DNA of 64,000 nt from Acidicapsa ligni. Its GTDB lineage: Bacteria; Acidobacteriota; Terriglobia; Terriglobales; Acidobacteriaceae. The stretch lies in contig NZ_JAGSYG010000006.1 in the NCBI RefSeq assembly GCF_025685655.1, positions 186,001 to 250,000 of the forward strand. The letters are read 5' to 3'. The translations under genes and the position numbers were made by a program. Positions within the stretch are counted from its first letter, which is position 1; each line of letters opens with the position of its first letter. Under the pieces are notes generated by a model, which saw only the letters and a program-made list of their open reading frames with translations, had not been told where the DNA came from and made no database searches. Positions 1 through 9,104 of this stretch are shown here, one piece after another.

Positions 1-52
1 TCAGACCAGCCCAGAGCGCCCGCTTGTTAACGATCTGCGTCTTCGCGTGAAC

Positions 53-2797
53 CTACTTCCACGTATGCGCCACGATGGGCAGGCCAGTTACCGGCCAGTG
101 ATCTACTTGCGCATTCGCATTGAGCACGACGGGCACCTGCGATCCGGTATCGGAAACACCTACGTTCCATCCATCGACCACCACAAACGGGGCTTCGCCT
201 TTCAGATCTGCGGCGTCCGCCTCTACGGTGATCGTCCGGCTTTCGTTCGGTACCAGCGAGACGTAGTTATCGCTGTAATACACAGGGAGCACGCGATCCG
301 TCCAAGGATCTGCTGAAGGATCGGCTGCATTGCTGTTGCCGGCTTTGCCGCGACGCAATTGCAGATGAGCCATGAGCGCTACCTGCGTTCCGGGGTTGTG
401 CAGCGTAACGGTGATGTGCAGCTTGCCCTCGGCATCATGCCGGGTAGCCTTCGCCTCCAGCCTGATTGTCTTCAGCGAATTGAGCGCCTGTAGATCGTCT
501 GGCCGCTCTGAAGTGCCACGCCAGTAGAAGTTATCCGACAGCAGCTTGCCATGTGCGTCTTTCAGCTCAAGTTTGACGAAGTTCACGTCTGTGAGCCCCT
601 TCGGACGCTCCTCGGGGCCTACCAGGGATGCCAGATCGATTGCCGAGCTTGCAGGTCCGGTGACGGGCATCTCGCGCTTCATGACTTCTGTGCCGTCCAG
701 ATTGTAGATGGACGCATAGGCTATTGCGCCGGTCAGGACCTGTGGCAGATTGTTGATCACTTCGACGGAGCCGGTCAGTTCATTGAGCTGGATATGCACC
801 ATCTCTCCAGCCTTTTTTGCACCGAAGAGCGAAGAGTTGGCTTCGAGATCGTGGTGGTAGAACTGCCATACAAAGCTCGGCTGCGCAGGGTTGCTCATCC
901 AGGTAATGATCGCGGTTGAGGGATTGAAGAGCTTCGCATTTCGTCCCTCGTACATGGCTCGATAGGCCTCGTAGTTTGCGAGTTGGCTCTTGCGCACGAA
1001 GTCGGCCATATTGGCCAGCTTGCCGTAGCGGTCTGCGAGCGTTTTGGGATAGGTGTCTCCGTGCGAAGCACCCCTGGCGAGATCATGCTCGGCCCAATCG
1101 TCGTTGATCTGCTCCCAATCCTTCTGCGGCATCATGCCCTGGAGCGACTCGATCGTCGGAATGGACGAGCTGCCAATCTCCGTCTTGAAAGCCTCAGTGA
1201 AGATGTAATACTCGCGTGGCGTACGCCACCAATATGGGCCGCCTGAGTTGACTCCTGCGCCGGATGTGGAGCTCGGCTGATAGCGACGCGTCGGTTCGAG
1301 CTCGGCCATCAGTATGCGGAGCTGATCGTCGATCTCCTTGGGCGGAAAGCCTTCATTGCGCGCGCACCAGATGGCGATGGCCGGGTGGTTGCGATAGCGC
1401 AGAATCTTATCGCGCACATTGGCCATATACGTCGGCAGATCGGTGGGATTCGGTCCATCGGATGGATTGGGCTGGAAGAACTCATCCCATAGCAGAATGC
1501 CGTACTTGTCGCACAATTCGTAGAAATCTTCGCCGGTGCTCTGCCCTACCCAGTTGCGAATCATGTTCATGTTCGCAAGCTGGTGCATGCGAATCTCGGC
1601 CTCAAGGCGCTCGCGTGGAATGCGCTTCATCGCCTCATCGAGGCCCCAGTCACCGCCTCGAATGAATACCTTGACGCCATTCACAGAGATGGTGAGGTTC
1701 TCGGAATCGGGCACAGAATACGAAATCTTGCGAACGCCGAATTGCAGCGTCTGTCCGTCGGAGATTTTGCCTGCCACGTCAAAGCTCAGATGCAGCGAAT
1801 AGAGATTCTGCGGGCCGTATCCGTTCGGCCACCATAACTTTGGATTCAGCAGATGGAGCGCCTTGAACTCCGCCGGTTCGAACTTGACGATCTGTGAGGC
1901 ATGAGGAGCGAGTTCGACTGATTTTTCTACAGAGACATCGCCAAAGCTGGCCTTGAAAACGCCCTTCTCCGCCTTGCCTGTAACATTTTCAACTGTTGCC
2001 GAAATAGCCACATCGGCAGAGTCTGTCCTAGGCAGTGGAAGGTCTGTGGTGACGAGCGGATCCTTGACGGTGACCGGACCGGTTGCAGAGAGAAAGACCT
2101 TTTCCCAGATGCCGGAATCCCTATCGCGAATCGCAGGAATCCAGTCCCAGCCGATAGTTGAAAGAAATGTCGGTCCATCGATTGCCGTGATGCCGCCATT
2201 GGGGCCGAGTCCGTTCGCGATGGTGTGCTCATGCGGATCGCCGGGATGGGGCTGGGGTGTGATCAGAACTGCCAACGCAGCCCGTTCGCCGGGCCGGGCC
2301 AGTTCGGATATGTCGAAGACGCCGCGCTTGAAAGCGCCCGTCATCGAGCCGATCTTCTTGCCATTTACCCACACATCGGCGGAGTAGTTGATGCCATCGA
2401 AATTAAGCCAGACCTGTTGCCCTTTGTAGGCCACTGGCACCACAAAGGTAGTCCGATACCAGTACGAACTCTTGTTCAACGTCTCTGGAATTCTGTCAGG
2501 CCGATTGTTTTCGCCATAGAGCGGCTCGGGGTATACTCCGGCCTTTACCAGCGAAGTCAGCACCGTGCCGGGAACGACGGCGGGATACCATCCCTGCGAC
2601 TTGTATTGGACTGAGGCGATCGCCGCACCCGCATCGGCACTGGCCTGGGGCACCTTGGCCGCGTCCTGCAACTTCCACCCGGACGAGAGAACGAATTGCT
2701 CCGGTTGAGATGTAGCAGCCACTGCGTGCGGAACAGCGAACAATACAAATGCAGCAGCCAGAACAACGAGCGATACTTTCTGAACAGAAATCCGCAA
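53..2797 (-). CDS. Secreted GH2 glycosidase (beta-mannosidase / exo-glucosaminidase type)
   Basis: Retaining exo-glycosidase of family GH2, in layout closest to beta-mannosidases and exo-beta-D-glucosaminidases that remove terminal sugars from beta-linked glycans outside the cytoplasm. Seen: signal peptide in residues 1-27, an N-terminal sugar-binding jelly roll around 60-235 (SSYWYRTTF, DVWVNGKKIG), an Ig-like domain around 245-355, then the TIM barrel with the acid/base pair N481-E482 in WCARNEG and a probable nucleophile E540 in FKTEIGSSS, followed by beta-rich C-terminal domains. The 914-residue length is usual for this branch. The start is TTG with AAGGGG eight bases upstream; no ATG lies near the signal peptide. 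It follows the glutaminyl cyclase gene on the same strand after 92 bp. The exact substrate cannot be read from sequence. Confidence 0.88.
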   Translation of the reverse strand: MRISVQKVSLVVLAAAFVLFAVPHAVAATSQPEQFVLSSGWKLQDAAKVPQASADAGAAIASVQYKSQGWYPAVVPGTVLTSLVKAGVYPEPLYGENNRPDRIPETLNKSSYWYRTTFVVPVAYKGQQVWLNFDGINYSADVWVNGKKIGSMTGAFKRGVFDISELARPGERAALAVLITPQPHPGDPHEHTIANGLGPNGGITAIDGPTFLSTIGWDWIPAIRDRDSGIWEKVFLSATGPVTVKDPLVTTDLPLPRTDSADVAISATVENVTGKAEKGVFKASFGDVSVEKSVELAPHASQIVKFEPAEFKALHLLNPKLWWPNGYGPQNLYSLHLSFDVAGKISDGQTLQFGVRKISYSVPDSENLTISVNGVKVFIRGGDWGLDEAMKRIPRERLEAEIRMHQLANMNMIRNWVGQSTGEDFYELCDKYGILLWDEFFQPNPSDGPNPTDLPTYMANVRDKILRYRNHPAIAIWCARNEGFPPKEIDDQLRILMAELEPTRRYQPSSTSGAGVNSGGPYWWRTPREYYIFTEAFKTEIGSSSIPTIESLQGMMPQKDWEQINDDWAEHDLARGASHGDTYPKTLADRYGKLANMADFVRKSQLANYEAYRAMYEGRNAKLFNPSTAIITWMSNPAQPSFVWQFYHHDLEANSSLFGAKKAGEMVHIQLNELTGSVEVINNLPQVLTGAIAYASIYNLDGTEVMKREMPVTGPASSAIDLASLVGPEERPKGLTDVNFVKLELKDAHGKLLSDNFYWRGTSERPDDLQALNSLKTIRLEAKATRHDAEGKLHITVTLHNPGTQVALMAHLQLRRGKAGNSNAADPSADPWTDRVLPVYYSDNYVSLVPNESRTITVEADAADLKGEAPFVVVDGWNVGVSDTGSQVPVVLNANAQVDHWPVTGLPIVAHTWK

Positions 2798-2889
2798 GGA
2801 TGTACCCCTTCATTTCACAACATGTTTTACCGGAATAATCTTAACCGTTGGAGCATGACCTGTACCGCTGCAATCTTTGCGCAGCTTGA

Positions 2890-3723
2890 TCATGGGCGGG
2901 GAGTGTGGCTCTTGCCCGCAGCAGGAACAAGAGGGGCAGAAGGATTTATGATCTTCACTTCAAAAATTCTGGGCCACTGCTTGCCTGTAACAAAGATTCG
3001 ATCGCGCTGTGCGTCATAGGCAATCCCATTCAACACGGACTCACCATTGATTTTTTCGGTCTCTGGCAGGATGCCGGTGAAGTCGATCCAGCCAATAACG
3101 TGGCCGTCGCGTGGAGAGATTCTCGCGATCAAATCTGAGTGCCAGACATTGGCGTAAATCTCACCATGAATGTACTCCAGCTCATTCAGTTGACTGATGG
3201 ATTTGTTGCCGTCTTTGACCGCGATGTGACGAATCTCTTTGAATGTCTCCGGATCGCGAAAACGCAGGATATCCGTGCCGTCACTGGTGATGATCTCTTT
3301 TGCTGTACGCGTCATGCCCCAGCCTTCGCCGGTATATGCAAACTGCTTGATCAGCCGAAGCGAGAAGCGATCGTAAACAAAGCAGATGTGCGATTGCCAC
3401 GTCCATTCATACAGATTGGGGCCCCAATCTATGATTCCCTCGCCGAAGTATGGCGCAGGCAGATCACGGCGCTGCAACACCTTGCCGCTGTCAGGCTGAA
3501 TGGCGAGCACTGCCGAGTGGCCTTCCAGCCCTGTTCCTTCATAAAAAAGCCCGTCGCGGTAGAACAGCCCTTCGGTATAACTCTCCGTCGAATGCGGATA
3601 TGTTGCGACGATCTTGTAATGCGCAACTGGAGCAGCCGGACTGCAAGCCGGTAAGAGAATGGCACAGAGCGCAACAGCCCTGAATAACGATAACGATAGG
3701 GTGCGAACGGAAAAAGCGGTCAT
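2890..3723 (-). CDS. Glutaminyl-peptide cyclotransferase, lipoprotein
   Basis: Plant/bacterial-type glutamine cyclotransferase, a five-bladed beta-propeller that turns N-terminal glutamine into pyroglutamate on secreted peptides. Seen: a signal peptide ending in a lipobox-like LLPAC around residue 27, which predicts a membrane-anchored exported lipoprotein, then the family opening YPHSTESYTEGLFY and the propeller strands (LYEWTWQSHICFVYD, LNELEYIHGEIYANVW, LNGIAYDAQRDRIFVTGKQW). 277 residues fits the family. The ATG has GGAG five bases upstream. It reads toward the GH2 gene and could share a transcript with it. Confidence 0.9.
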   Translation of the reverse strand: MTAFSVRTLSLSLFRAVALCAILLPACSPAAPVAHYKIVATYPHSTESYTEGLFYRDGLFYEGTGLEGHSAVLAIQPDSGKVLQRRDLPAPYFGEGIIDWGPNLYEWTWQSHICFVYDRFSLRLIKQFAYTGEGWGMTRTAKEIITSDGTDILRFRDPETFKEIRHIAVKDGNKSISQLNELEYIHGEIYANVWHSDLIARISPRDGHVIGWIDFTGILPETEKINGESVLNGIAYDAQRDRIFVTGKQWPRIFEVKIINPSAPLVPAAGKSHTPRP

Positions 3724-3794
3724 CGTGCTCCACGATAACAGAGCCTCCCCGCTGCAAGAAATCCGGCAGTCTCATGGCCGACGAGCAGCAAAAA

Positions 3795-3816
3795 TCCCGA
3801 AGCAAAAACTTCGGGA
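3795..3816 (-). terminator. Hairpin terminator behind the SDR pair
   Basis: Perfect 8-bp stem TCCCGAAG / CTTCGGGA with loop CAAAAA. It is flanked by AAAA on one side and TTTT on the other, so it can terminate in both directions. It sits just past the stop of the first-listed short-chain dehydrogenase gene (3848) and before the glutaminyl cyclase start (3723). Confidence 0.75.
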
Positions 3817-3847
3817 CTTTTACTGCGCCTGCATGTACAGCTCTGGT

Positions 3848-4678
3848 CTAAAAATCCGTTGAAAGGCTCAACTCGCGCCACTTCAGGTCAGACTCGGCAC
3901 GAATTCTATCTCCCTGTTCTGCCGCACGTACCGCATCGCTGCCCAGGAGTAGTCGCAGCGGTGGTTCAGGCACGCTCGTAATGTACAGGATTGCCGCAGC
4001 AGCCTTTACTGGATCGCCAGGCTGCTTGCCGTTATAGTCGCGCTGGAAGCGGGCCGTCTTGCCTACCGTGGCATCGTATTCGGGACGCCCTTCGTGCAGT
4101 GCCGAGGAAGAGCCTGCGAAGTCCGTGCGGAAGCCGCCTGGTTCGATGATGGTGACTTGAACGCCGAGCGGCCCGACCTCTTTGGAGAGCACTTCGGAGA
4201 AGCCTTCTACGCCCCACTTCGCGGCTGCATAGGGGGCTCGCCCGATGGGCCCCAACCTGCCTCCAATCGAAGAGAACTGAAGGATATGGCCAGCGCCCTG
4301 TTGCCGCATGAGAGGGAGCGCCGCCTTGGTGACGTTGATGACACCGAAGAGATTCGTCTCAATCTGTGCGCGAAAATCCTCGATTGTCGTCTCTTCCACC
4401 GAATTTACATCGCCGTAGCCTGCATTGTTTACGAGCACATCCAAGCGCCCAAAGGCTTCAACTGCGACATTGATCGCATCCTCCGCGGCTTGAACGTTTG
4501 TCACATCCAGCGCAATGGTACGCACTTGATCGCCGTATTGTTTTGAAAGATCCTCAAGCTGCTCCGGGTTGCGCGCGGTGGCTACCAGCTTGTGTCCTGC
4601 TGCTAGTACCGCTTCGGCAAGAGCACGACCCAAGCCTCGCGAGCTTCCTGTAATCAACCATACTTTTGACTCTGACAT
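3848..4678 (-). CDS. Short-chain dehydrogenase/reductase (SDR)
   Basis: Classical NAD(P)-dependent SDR; substrate unknown. Seen: glycine-rich nucleotide-binding motif TGSSRGLG near residue 11, NNAG near 86, catalytic serine in FSSIGG, and Tyr/Lys in YAAAK near 155. The PGGFRTDF stretch after the active site is common in SDRs annotated as oxidoreductases of this subgroup. 276 residues is normal. The ATG has AAGGGA seven to eight bases upstream. It starts 12 bp after the stop of the other SDR gene (4691-5524), so the two form an operon, probably controlled by the TetR regulator upstream. Confidence 0.88.
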   Translation of the reverse strand: MSESKVWLITGSSRGLGRALAEAVLAAGHKLVATARNPEQLEDLSKQYGDQVRTIALDVTNVQAAEDAINVAVEAFGRLDVLVNNAGYGDVNSVEETTIEDFRAQIETNLFGVINVTKAALPLMRQQGAGHILQFSSIGGRLGPIGRAPYAAAKWGVEGFSEVLSKEVGPLGVQVTIIEPGGFRTDFAGSSSALHEGRPEYDATVGKTARFQRDYNGKQPGDPVKAAAAILYITSVPEPPLRLLLGSDAVRAAEQGDRIRAESDLKWRELSLSTDF

Positions 4679-4690
4679 TTGTAATTCCCT

Positions 4691-5524
4691 TCAGTTGGAT
4701 TTCGCTTGAAACTGTGAGCGCATAAAGGCCATGTACTCGGCCTCCGATGTTTCACGACGCATTTTCACGAGTGGTTCAATATCTTTTGTCGCAACGTAGC
4801 GAAGCTGATCTGTTCCATCGGTCGTGGCAAGATAGATCACTTCCGCTACGTCGAGTTCAGTGGCGTGGCGATTGGCACGCAATCCGGCGAACAAAGCTGC
4901 GGCTTGCGTAGCGAACTCGTTGTAGTCTGCAATGGTCGAGTTCTGCACTGCTTCCAACTGGCTGCGCTTGCCAAAGTTTGTAGACAATACACCACCAGGC
5001 TCGATCATCTTTACCTGGATATTCTGAGAAGCGAGTTCGTAAGAGAGCGCCTCTGAAAAACCTTCCAGGGCAAACTTGCTTGCACAGTAAAGCGATAGAA
5101 CTGGAAGCGCGAAGACTCCTGCGCCTGAGCCAATGTTGAGAATTACACCGCTCTTGTTGCTGCGGAAGTGCGGCAGGATGGCGCGTGTCGTATCCATCAC
5201 GCCAAAGACATTTACGTTGAACTGCTGCAGCACCTTTTCGCGTGGAGTGGTTTCGAAGATGCCTGCCAATCCGAAACCGGCGTTGTTTACGAGCGCATCG
5301 ATCTTTCCAAAGCGTGCGATGCCTGCTTCAATTGCAGAGGTGATGCTGGCTGCATCTTCCACATCCAGGCGTGTGATAAAGATGTTCGGATTGGATGCGA
5401 GCTCGCTTCCCGCGTCTGGGTTGCGCATGGTTGCGATGACATTCCAGCCCTGCTGTGCGAAGTATTGCGCCGTCGTCTTTCCGATGCCTGACGATGCTCC
5501 TGTAATCAAAACTGTTCGGCTCAT
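4691..5524 (-). CDS. Short-chain dehydrogenase/reductase (SDR), first gene of TetR-controlled pair
   Basis: Second classical SDR. Seen: TGASSGIGK at the N terminus, NNAG near residue 79, and YCASK as the active-site Tyr/Lys pair. The reading frame is open further upstream from a TTG at 5557, but the ATG at 5524 (MSRTVLITG) is preferred: it has AAGGAG about eight bases upstream and begins exactly at the first beta strand of the Rossmann fold. The resulting protein has 277 residues. Two operator-like boxes and a TATAGT -10 element lie in the 146 bp between this start and the TetR gene. Substrate unknown; a role in detoxification or lipid/ketone reduction is only a guess. Confidence 0.88.
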   Translation of the reverse strand: MSRTVLITGASSGIGKTTAQYFAQQGWNVIATMRNPDAGSELASNPNIFITRLDVEDAASITSAIEAGIARFGKIDALVNNAGFGLAGIFETTPREKVLQQFNVNVFGVMDTTRAILPHFRSNKSGVILNIGSGAGVFALPVLSLYCASKFALEGFSEALSYELASQNIQVKMIEPGGVLSTNFGKRSQLEAVQNSTIADYNEFATQAAALFAGLRANRHATELDVAEVIYLATTDGTDQLRYVATKDIEPLVKMRRETSEAEYMAFMRSQFQAKSN

Positions 5525-5557
5525 CCTCAATCTCCTTTTAAGTTTTAAGTTTCCCAA

Positions 5558-5587
5558 ACTATAGATCGAATGTTCGTTCTATTCGAT
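5558..5587 (-). promoter_or_regulatory. Promoter -10 with adjoining TetR operator box 1
   Basis: Reading on the minus strand, a TATAGT hexamer (5558-5563) stands 34 bases before the SDR start codon. Directly upstream of it (5565-5587) is a 23-bp element with outer arms ATCGAAT and ATTCGAT that are perfect inverted copies, around a core GTTCGTTCT (plus-strand reading). A repressor bound here would cover the -10/-35 spacer. The same core recurs at 5638-5656 and 6300-6317. Confidence 0.65.
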
Positions 5588-5637
5588 TCACAAAAACATA
5601 GTGAACCCAAACAAGGTACGAACTGTATTTATTTTAA

Positions 5638-5656
5638 ATCGAACGTTCGTTCTATT
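5638..5656 (-). promoter_or_regulatory. TetR operator box 2
   Basis: Second copy of the box: ATCGAACGTTCGTTCTATT (plus-strand reading), containing the perfect palindrome GAACGTTC at 5641-5648. It lies 14 bp past the TetR stop codon and about 115 bp upstream of the SDR start, about 73 bp (seven helical turns) from box 1. Confidence 0.6.
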
Positions 5657-5670
5657 GCGAGAATAAACTA

Positions 5671-6291
5671 TCAATCCGCAGCAATTGCCTTCCATATAGC
5701 TTCGGCAACCTTTTTCAAGGCCTCTGGTTTGATTGCGTCTTCCTTCTGGGCGAGTCGCGCGGCAAGATTAAATGTAAGTTCTTCAATGACAACCTTCGGT
5801 AGATCCCGCAACACTCCGCCCTTGCTCCTGGGCCGAAAGAGCTTCTCGTATTGCCGCCTGGCGATATTGAGCGCCTCATTATCCTGGTCTGGAGTTTCAA
5901 TTGCATCCGACGAATTGCAGAAGGATGAGTTGAGATAGAGATCGAGGAACCTTGTCTCCCGGCTATGGGAACGATAAAAATTGTAAGCCCGAATCCACAT
6001 GGAACAGAAGGCCTCTTTAGGAGTCAGATTCGGCGAATATTCTGCCAGCATCACATGCCTTTTTGCAGAGCGAATCTTCCTGTAAAGAGCGTGGATGATA
6101 TCTTCCTTGCTCGGAAAATAATGATAGATCACGCCGGCGCTGGCGCCTGAGCGCTTCGATACCAACGACATCGGAGCGTCATGAAAGCCACGCTCTGAGA
6201 TGAGATTGAGCATCGCGTCCAGGATAGCTTCCTTCTTATCTACCCTGGGAGGCGCGGCTTTCTCTATTTTTTGTATCTTGCTCGATTTCAC
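5671..6291 (-). CDS. TetR-family transcriptional regulator
   Basis: TetR/AcrR-type repressor of 206 residues. Seen: a lysine-rich leader, then the N-terminal helix-turn-helix (ILDAMLNLISERGF ... SGASAGVIYHYFPSKEDI, residues about 22-68), which is the hallmark of the family, and a helical ligand-binding domain behind it. Start is GTG with a weak GAGG six bases upstream. An operator-like box (6300-6317) overlaps the region just before this start, so autoregulation is likely; two further boxes precede the downstream SDR operon. The inducing ligand is unknown. Confidence 0.9.
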   Translation of the reverse strand: MKSSKIQKIEKAAPPRVDKKEAILDAMLNLISERGFHDAPMSLVSKRSGASAGVIYHYFPSKEDIIHALYRKIRSAKRHVMLAEYSPNLTPKEAFCSMWIRAYNFYRSHSRETRFLDLYLNSSFCNSSDAIETPDQDNEALNIARRQYEKLFRPRSKGGVLRDLPKVVIEELTFNLAARLAQKEDAIKPEALKKVAEAIWKAIAAD

Positions 6292-6299
6292 AGGAAACC

Positions 6300-6317
6300 T
6301 CGAACGTTCATTCTACT
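6300..6317 (-). promoter_or_regulatory. TetR operator box 3 (autoregulatory)
   Basis: Third copy of the box, TCGAACGTTCATTCTACT (plus-strand reading), again with palindrome GAACGTTC. It ends nine bases before the GTG start of the TetR gene and so would overlap its ribosome-binding or promoter region. Shared consensus of the three boxes: TCGAAYGTTCRTTCTAYT. Confidence 0.6.
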
Positions 6318-6341
6318 GAAATGCTGGGCGATCCATGCAGG

Positions 6342-6371
6342 AAGGCCCGAAGCATTTGAGCTTCGGGCCTT
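6342..6371 (-). terminator. Hairpin behind tsf
   Basis: Perfect 11-bp inverted repeat AAGGCCCGAAG / CTTCGGGCCTT with an 8-base loop, 21 bp past the tsf stop. There is no T run on the minus-strand side, so termination may depend on the stem alone. Confidence 0.6.
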
Positions 6372-6392
6372 GGGTGTAGCAATTGACTGCAA

Positions 6393-7055
6393 TTACTCTG
6401 CGGCTGTTTCGATCAGCTTGGTGGTGGCAACGGTCCAGTTCGGATCGCCGACCTTGAAGCGTGCGAAGCGGCGTACGGTGATGTTCTCACCAAGCTTGCC
6501 GACCTTCTGCGCGATCAGTTCCTTGATCGAGAGCGACTGATCCTTGATGAAAGGCTGCTCAAGCAGGCAGACTTCTTCGTAGAACTTGGCCATCTTGCCC
6601 TCGGCGATCTTTTCTACTACCGCGGGCGGCTTGCCTGTGGCAGCAGCCTGCGCTTTGTAGATTTCGCGCTCGCGGTCCAGATCCTCGGGAGTAACATCTT
6701 CCGGCTTTACGAACTTGGGGTCCGTGGCCGCGATGTGCATCGAGATATCCTTCAGCAGGTTCTGAAAGTCATCGGTACGTGCAACGAAGTCGCTTTCGCA
6801 GTTCACTTCAAGCAGAACACCGATCTTGCCGCCTGCATGAATGTAGGTGCCTACGGCGCCTTCGTTGGTGCTGCGGGTGGCCTTCTTCTGCGCTGAAGCC
6901 ATGCCACGCTTGCGGAGGACTACGAACGCCTCCTCGATGTCGCCCTTGGATTCCTGCAGGGCCTTCAAGCAATCGCCCATCGGAGCGCCGGACTTCTCGC
7001 GAAGCTCCTTGACCAGACCTGCGCCAATCTTTTCTTTTTCGGTTGCCGTCGTCAT
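6393..7055 (-). CDS. tsf: Elongation factor Ts
   Basis: Nucleotide-exchange factor that recharges EF-Tu with GTP in translation. Seen: N-terminal UBA-like module (LVKELREKSGAPMGDCLKAL), the EF-Tu-contact motif CESDFVAR, and a C-terminal VRRFARFKVG end. The frame is open upstream to 7121, but the ATG at 7055 (MTTATEKEK) is chosen: AGGGG lies about seven bases ahead and it matches the family N terminus, giving 220 residues, the compact form of the protein. Last gene of rplM-rpsI-rpsB-tsf. Confidence 0.96.
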   Translation of the reverse strand: MTTATEKEKIGAGLVKELREKSGAPMGDCLKALQESKGDIEEAFVVLRKRGMASAQKKATRSTNEGAVGTYIHAGGKIGVLLEVNCESDFVARTDDFQNLLKDISMHIAATDPKFVKPEDVTPEDLDREREIYKAQAAATGKPPAVVEKIAEGKMAKFYEEVCLLEQPFIKDQSLSIKELIAQKVGKLGENITVRRFARFKVGDPNWTVATTKLIETAAE

Positions 7056-7176
7056 ATTTTTCCCCTGTCCCTTAGATTCGTCTCTCGTCAGAAAGTCGCT
7101 GACGCAAGAAAAGCGTGGCACTTGTCAACAGGCGGCCACGCTTTCCTCATTGTGCGCGCTTAATGTGCGCCGAAGA

Positions 7177-8055
7177 TTACAGTGCTGTTTCAGCCGCCTC
7201 AGGTTCTGCGTCAAGTGCCGAAACAACGCCCGGAGCCTTGCGAATTCCGCCGCCGAGTGCAGCCTCGAGATCGACTACGTCGCCAAGCTCTTCGCCGTCA
7301 GCCGATGCATCGATCGAAGAAACTTCCGCCGGTGTTTCGGCTTCTGCTACCTGCTCGAACTGCTTGTCGCCGACGAGATTCACGCCCTCGATCGCCGAAT
7401 CGGAGATCTTGGAGGTGAACAGGCGAATGGCGCGAAGCGCATCGTCGTTGCCTGGGATCACGTAATCCACAACCGTGGGGTCGCAGTTCGTGTCCACAAC
7501 GGCGACGACGGGGATGCCCAGCTTGCGGGCTTCGCTCACGGCAATCGCTTCGTTGTTGGAGTCAACGATGAAAAGCGCGTCGGGCAGACGCTTCATGTTC
7601 TTGATGCCGGCCAGATTGGCCTGCAGATGCTTGCGCTCGCGCTCAAGCTTGATGACTTCCTTTTTGGTCAGAAGTTCATAGCGTCCATCGGTCGCCATTT
7701 CGTCGAGTTCCTGAAGGCGCTTCACAGACTTCTGCACGGTCACCCAGTTGGTCAGCAACCCGCCGAGCCAGCGCTGGTTGATGTAAGGCATCCCCGCGCG
7801 GTTGGCTTCTTCGGCCACTGCATCCTGAGCCTGACGCTTGGTGCCGACGAAGAGAATCGTCTTGCCGCCAGCGCACAGGTCGGTGACATACTTCGACGCG
7901 TCCTTGAACATCTTGAGAGTCTTCTGCAAGTCGATGATGTAGATACCATTACGCTCGCCGAAGATGTATTCCTTCATCTTTGGGTTCCAGCGCTTGGTCT
8001 GATGCCCGAAGTGAACACCTGCTTCGAGCAGCTCCTTCATAGTGATAGTGGCCAA
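7177..8055 (-). CDS. rpsB: 30S ribosomal protein S2
   Basis: Small-subunit ribosomal protein S2. Seen: the family signature [23 protein letters not shown] cut short here to its key part [11 protein letters not shown] near residue 10, FVGTKRQAQ, and [12 protein letters not shown]. At 292 residues it is longer than the roughly 240 of E. coli S2; the extra length is an acidic, Ala/Glu-rich C-terminal tail. Start is TTG with AAGGAG five bases upstream; the nearby ATG at 8040 is too far from that site. It is followed by tsf after 121 bp, the usual bacterial order. Confidence 0.96.
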   Translation of the reverse strand: MATITMKELLEAGVHFGHQTKRWNPKMKEYIFGERNGIYIIDLQKTLKMFKDASKYVTDLCAGGKTILFVGTKRQAQDAVAEEANRAGMPYINQRWLGGLLTNWVTVQKSVKRLQELDEMATDGRYELLTKKEVIKLERERKHLQANLAGIKNMKRLPDALFIVDSNNEAIAVSEARKLGIPVVAVVDTNCDPTVVDYVIPGNDDALRAIRLFTSKISDSAIEGVNLVGDKQFEQVAEAETPAEVSSIDASADGEELGDVVDLEAALGGGIRKAPGVVSALDAEPEAAETAL

Positions 8056-8215
8056 TGGGGCTCCTTATATCGTTGCATCCGGGCTGACGTTCGTCTTGTC
8101 CGGATTAAGTTCGCTTACGCGAAGATTGTGGTACCTAGCCGAGAACTACTGCTTCCAGCCATCCAGCATAAAAACAAGCCGGACAGACTGGAAGCAGGCA
8201 GCTCGAAGCTGAAAG

Positions 8216-8611
8216 CTATCTCTTCGAGAACTGGAAGCGTGCACGTGCACCCTTCTGTCCGTACTTCTTACGTTCCTTCTGGCGCGCATCCCGCGTCAGG
8301 AGGTTTTCCGTCTTCAGCAGATTGCGCAGCTCAGGATTGAAGACCACGAGAGCGCGGGCCGAACCCATTTTCACGGCATCGGCCTGAGCCGAAACTCCAC
8401 CGCCCTTGACCGTGGTGATTACGTCAAAGGTAGAAAGCAGCTCAGTCAATACCAGCGAACGCTTGGCAGCAACACGCTGCTGCTCGGTTACGAAATACTC
8501 TTCGTAGCCTTTGCCGTTAACCTTGAAAGCACCCGTTCCGGGGCGCAGAAAAACACGAGCGATCGCCGACTTGCGACGGCCCGTTCCGTAGTACTGAACC
8601 AAATCTGCCAT
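8216..8611 (-). CDS. rpsI: 30S ribosomal protein S9
   Basis: Small-subunit protein S9, whose C-terminal tail reaches the P-site tRNA. Seen: [18 protein letters not shown] at the N terminus and a basic end [17 protein letters not shown] with the universal Ser-Lys-Arg tail. 131 residues is the normal size. It follows rplM after 58 bp and precedes rpsB. Confidence 0.97.
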   Translation of the reverse strand: MADLVQYYGTGRRKSAIARVFLRPGTGAFKVNGKGYEEYFVTEQQRVAAKRSLVLTELLSTFDVITTVKGGGVSAQADAVKMGSARALVVFNPELRNLLKTENLLTRDARQKERKKYGQKGARARFQFSKR

Positions 8612-8669
8612 GAACGTTTATTCTCTCCGGGGCTTCTGCAACCCCTAAAACCAGAATTCCTGAAAATTG

Positions 8670-9104
8670 TTATGCCTGAATCTCGAGCACTTCCGGCATC
8701 TGCGCTTCGTGAGGATGCTTGTCGCCGCGATAAACCTTGAGCTTTCCGCCCATGGCGCGACCCATCTTCGACTTCGGCAGCATGCCCTTCACTGCTTCTT
8801 CAATGATCTTTTCGGGGCGGCGATTCAACAGGCGCGTGAAGGACTCTTCGCGCAGTCCGCCGGGAAAGCCGGTGTAGCGGCGATACAGCTTCTGCTGTGA
8901 CTTGAGGCCGGTCAACCGAACCTTCTCTGCATTGATGACGATTACGTGATCGCCCATATCAATGTAGGGGACATACTTAGGATTATTCTTGCCGCTCAGC
9001 ACATTGGCTGCCTGGGTTGCAAGACGGCCCAGGGTTTTGCCACTGGCGTCCACCACAAACCACTTGCGGTTAATCTCTTTCGCGCTCGGAATATAAGTCG
9101 ACAT
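8670..9104 (-). CDS. rplM: 50S ribosomal protein L13
   Basis: Large-subunit assembly protein L13. Seen: [37 protein letters not shown] and the end [15 protein letters not shown]. The frame is open upstream to 9203, but the ATG at 9104 ([11 protein letters not shown]) is chosen because TAGGAG stands five bases ahead and the family begins here; 144 residues. It opens the rplM-rpsI-rpsB-tsf cluster. Confidence 0.97.
   Translation of the reverse strand: MSTYIPSAKEINRKWFVVDASGKTLGRLATQAANVLSGKNNPKYVPYIDMGDHVIVINAEKVRLTGLKSQQKLYRRYTGFPGGLREESFTRLLNRRPEKIIEEAVKGMLPKSKMGRAMGGKLKVYRGDKHPHEAQMPEVLEIQA

Noticed and set aside
6847..8340. 497-codon open frame on the plus strand opposite tsf and rpsB
   Set aside because: It lies antisense to two certain ribosomal/translation genes, its reading is Arg/Ala/Leu-rich shadow sequence, and it has no domain or ribosome-binding site.
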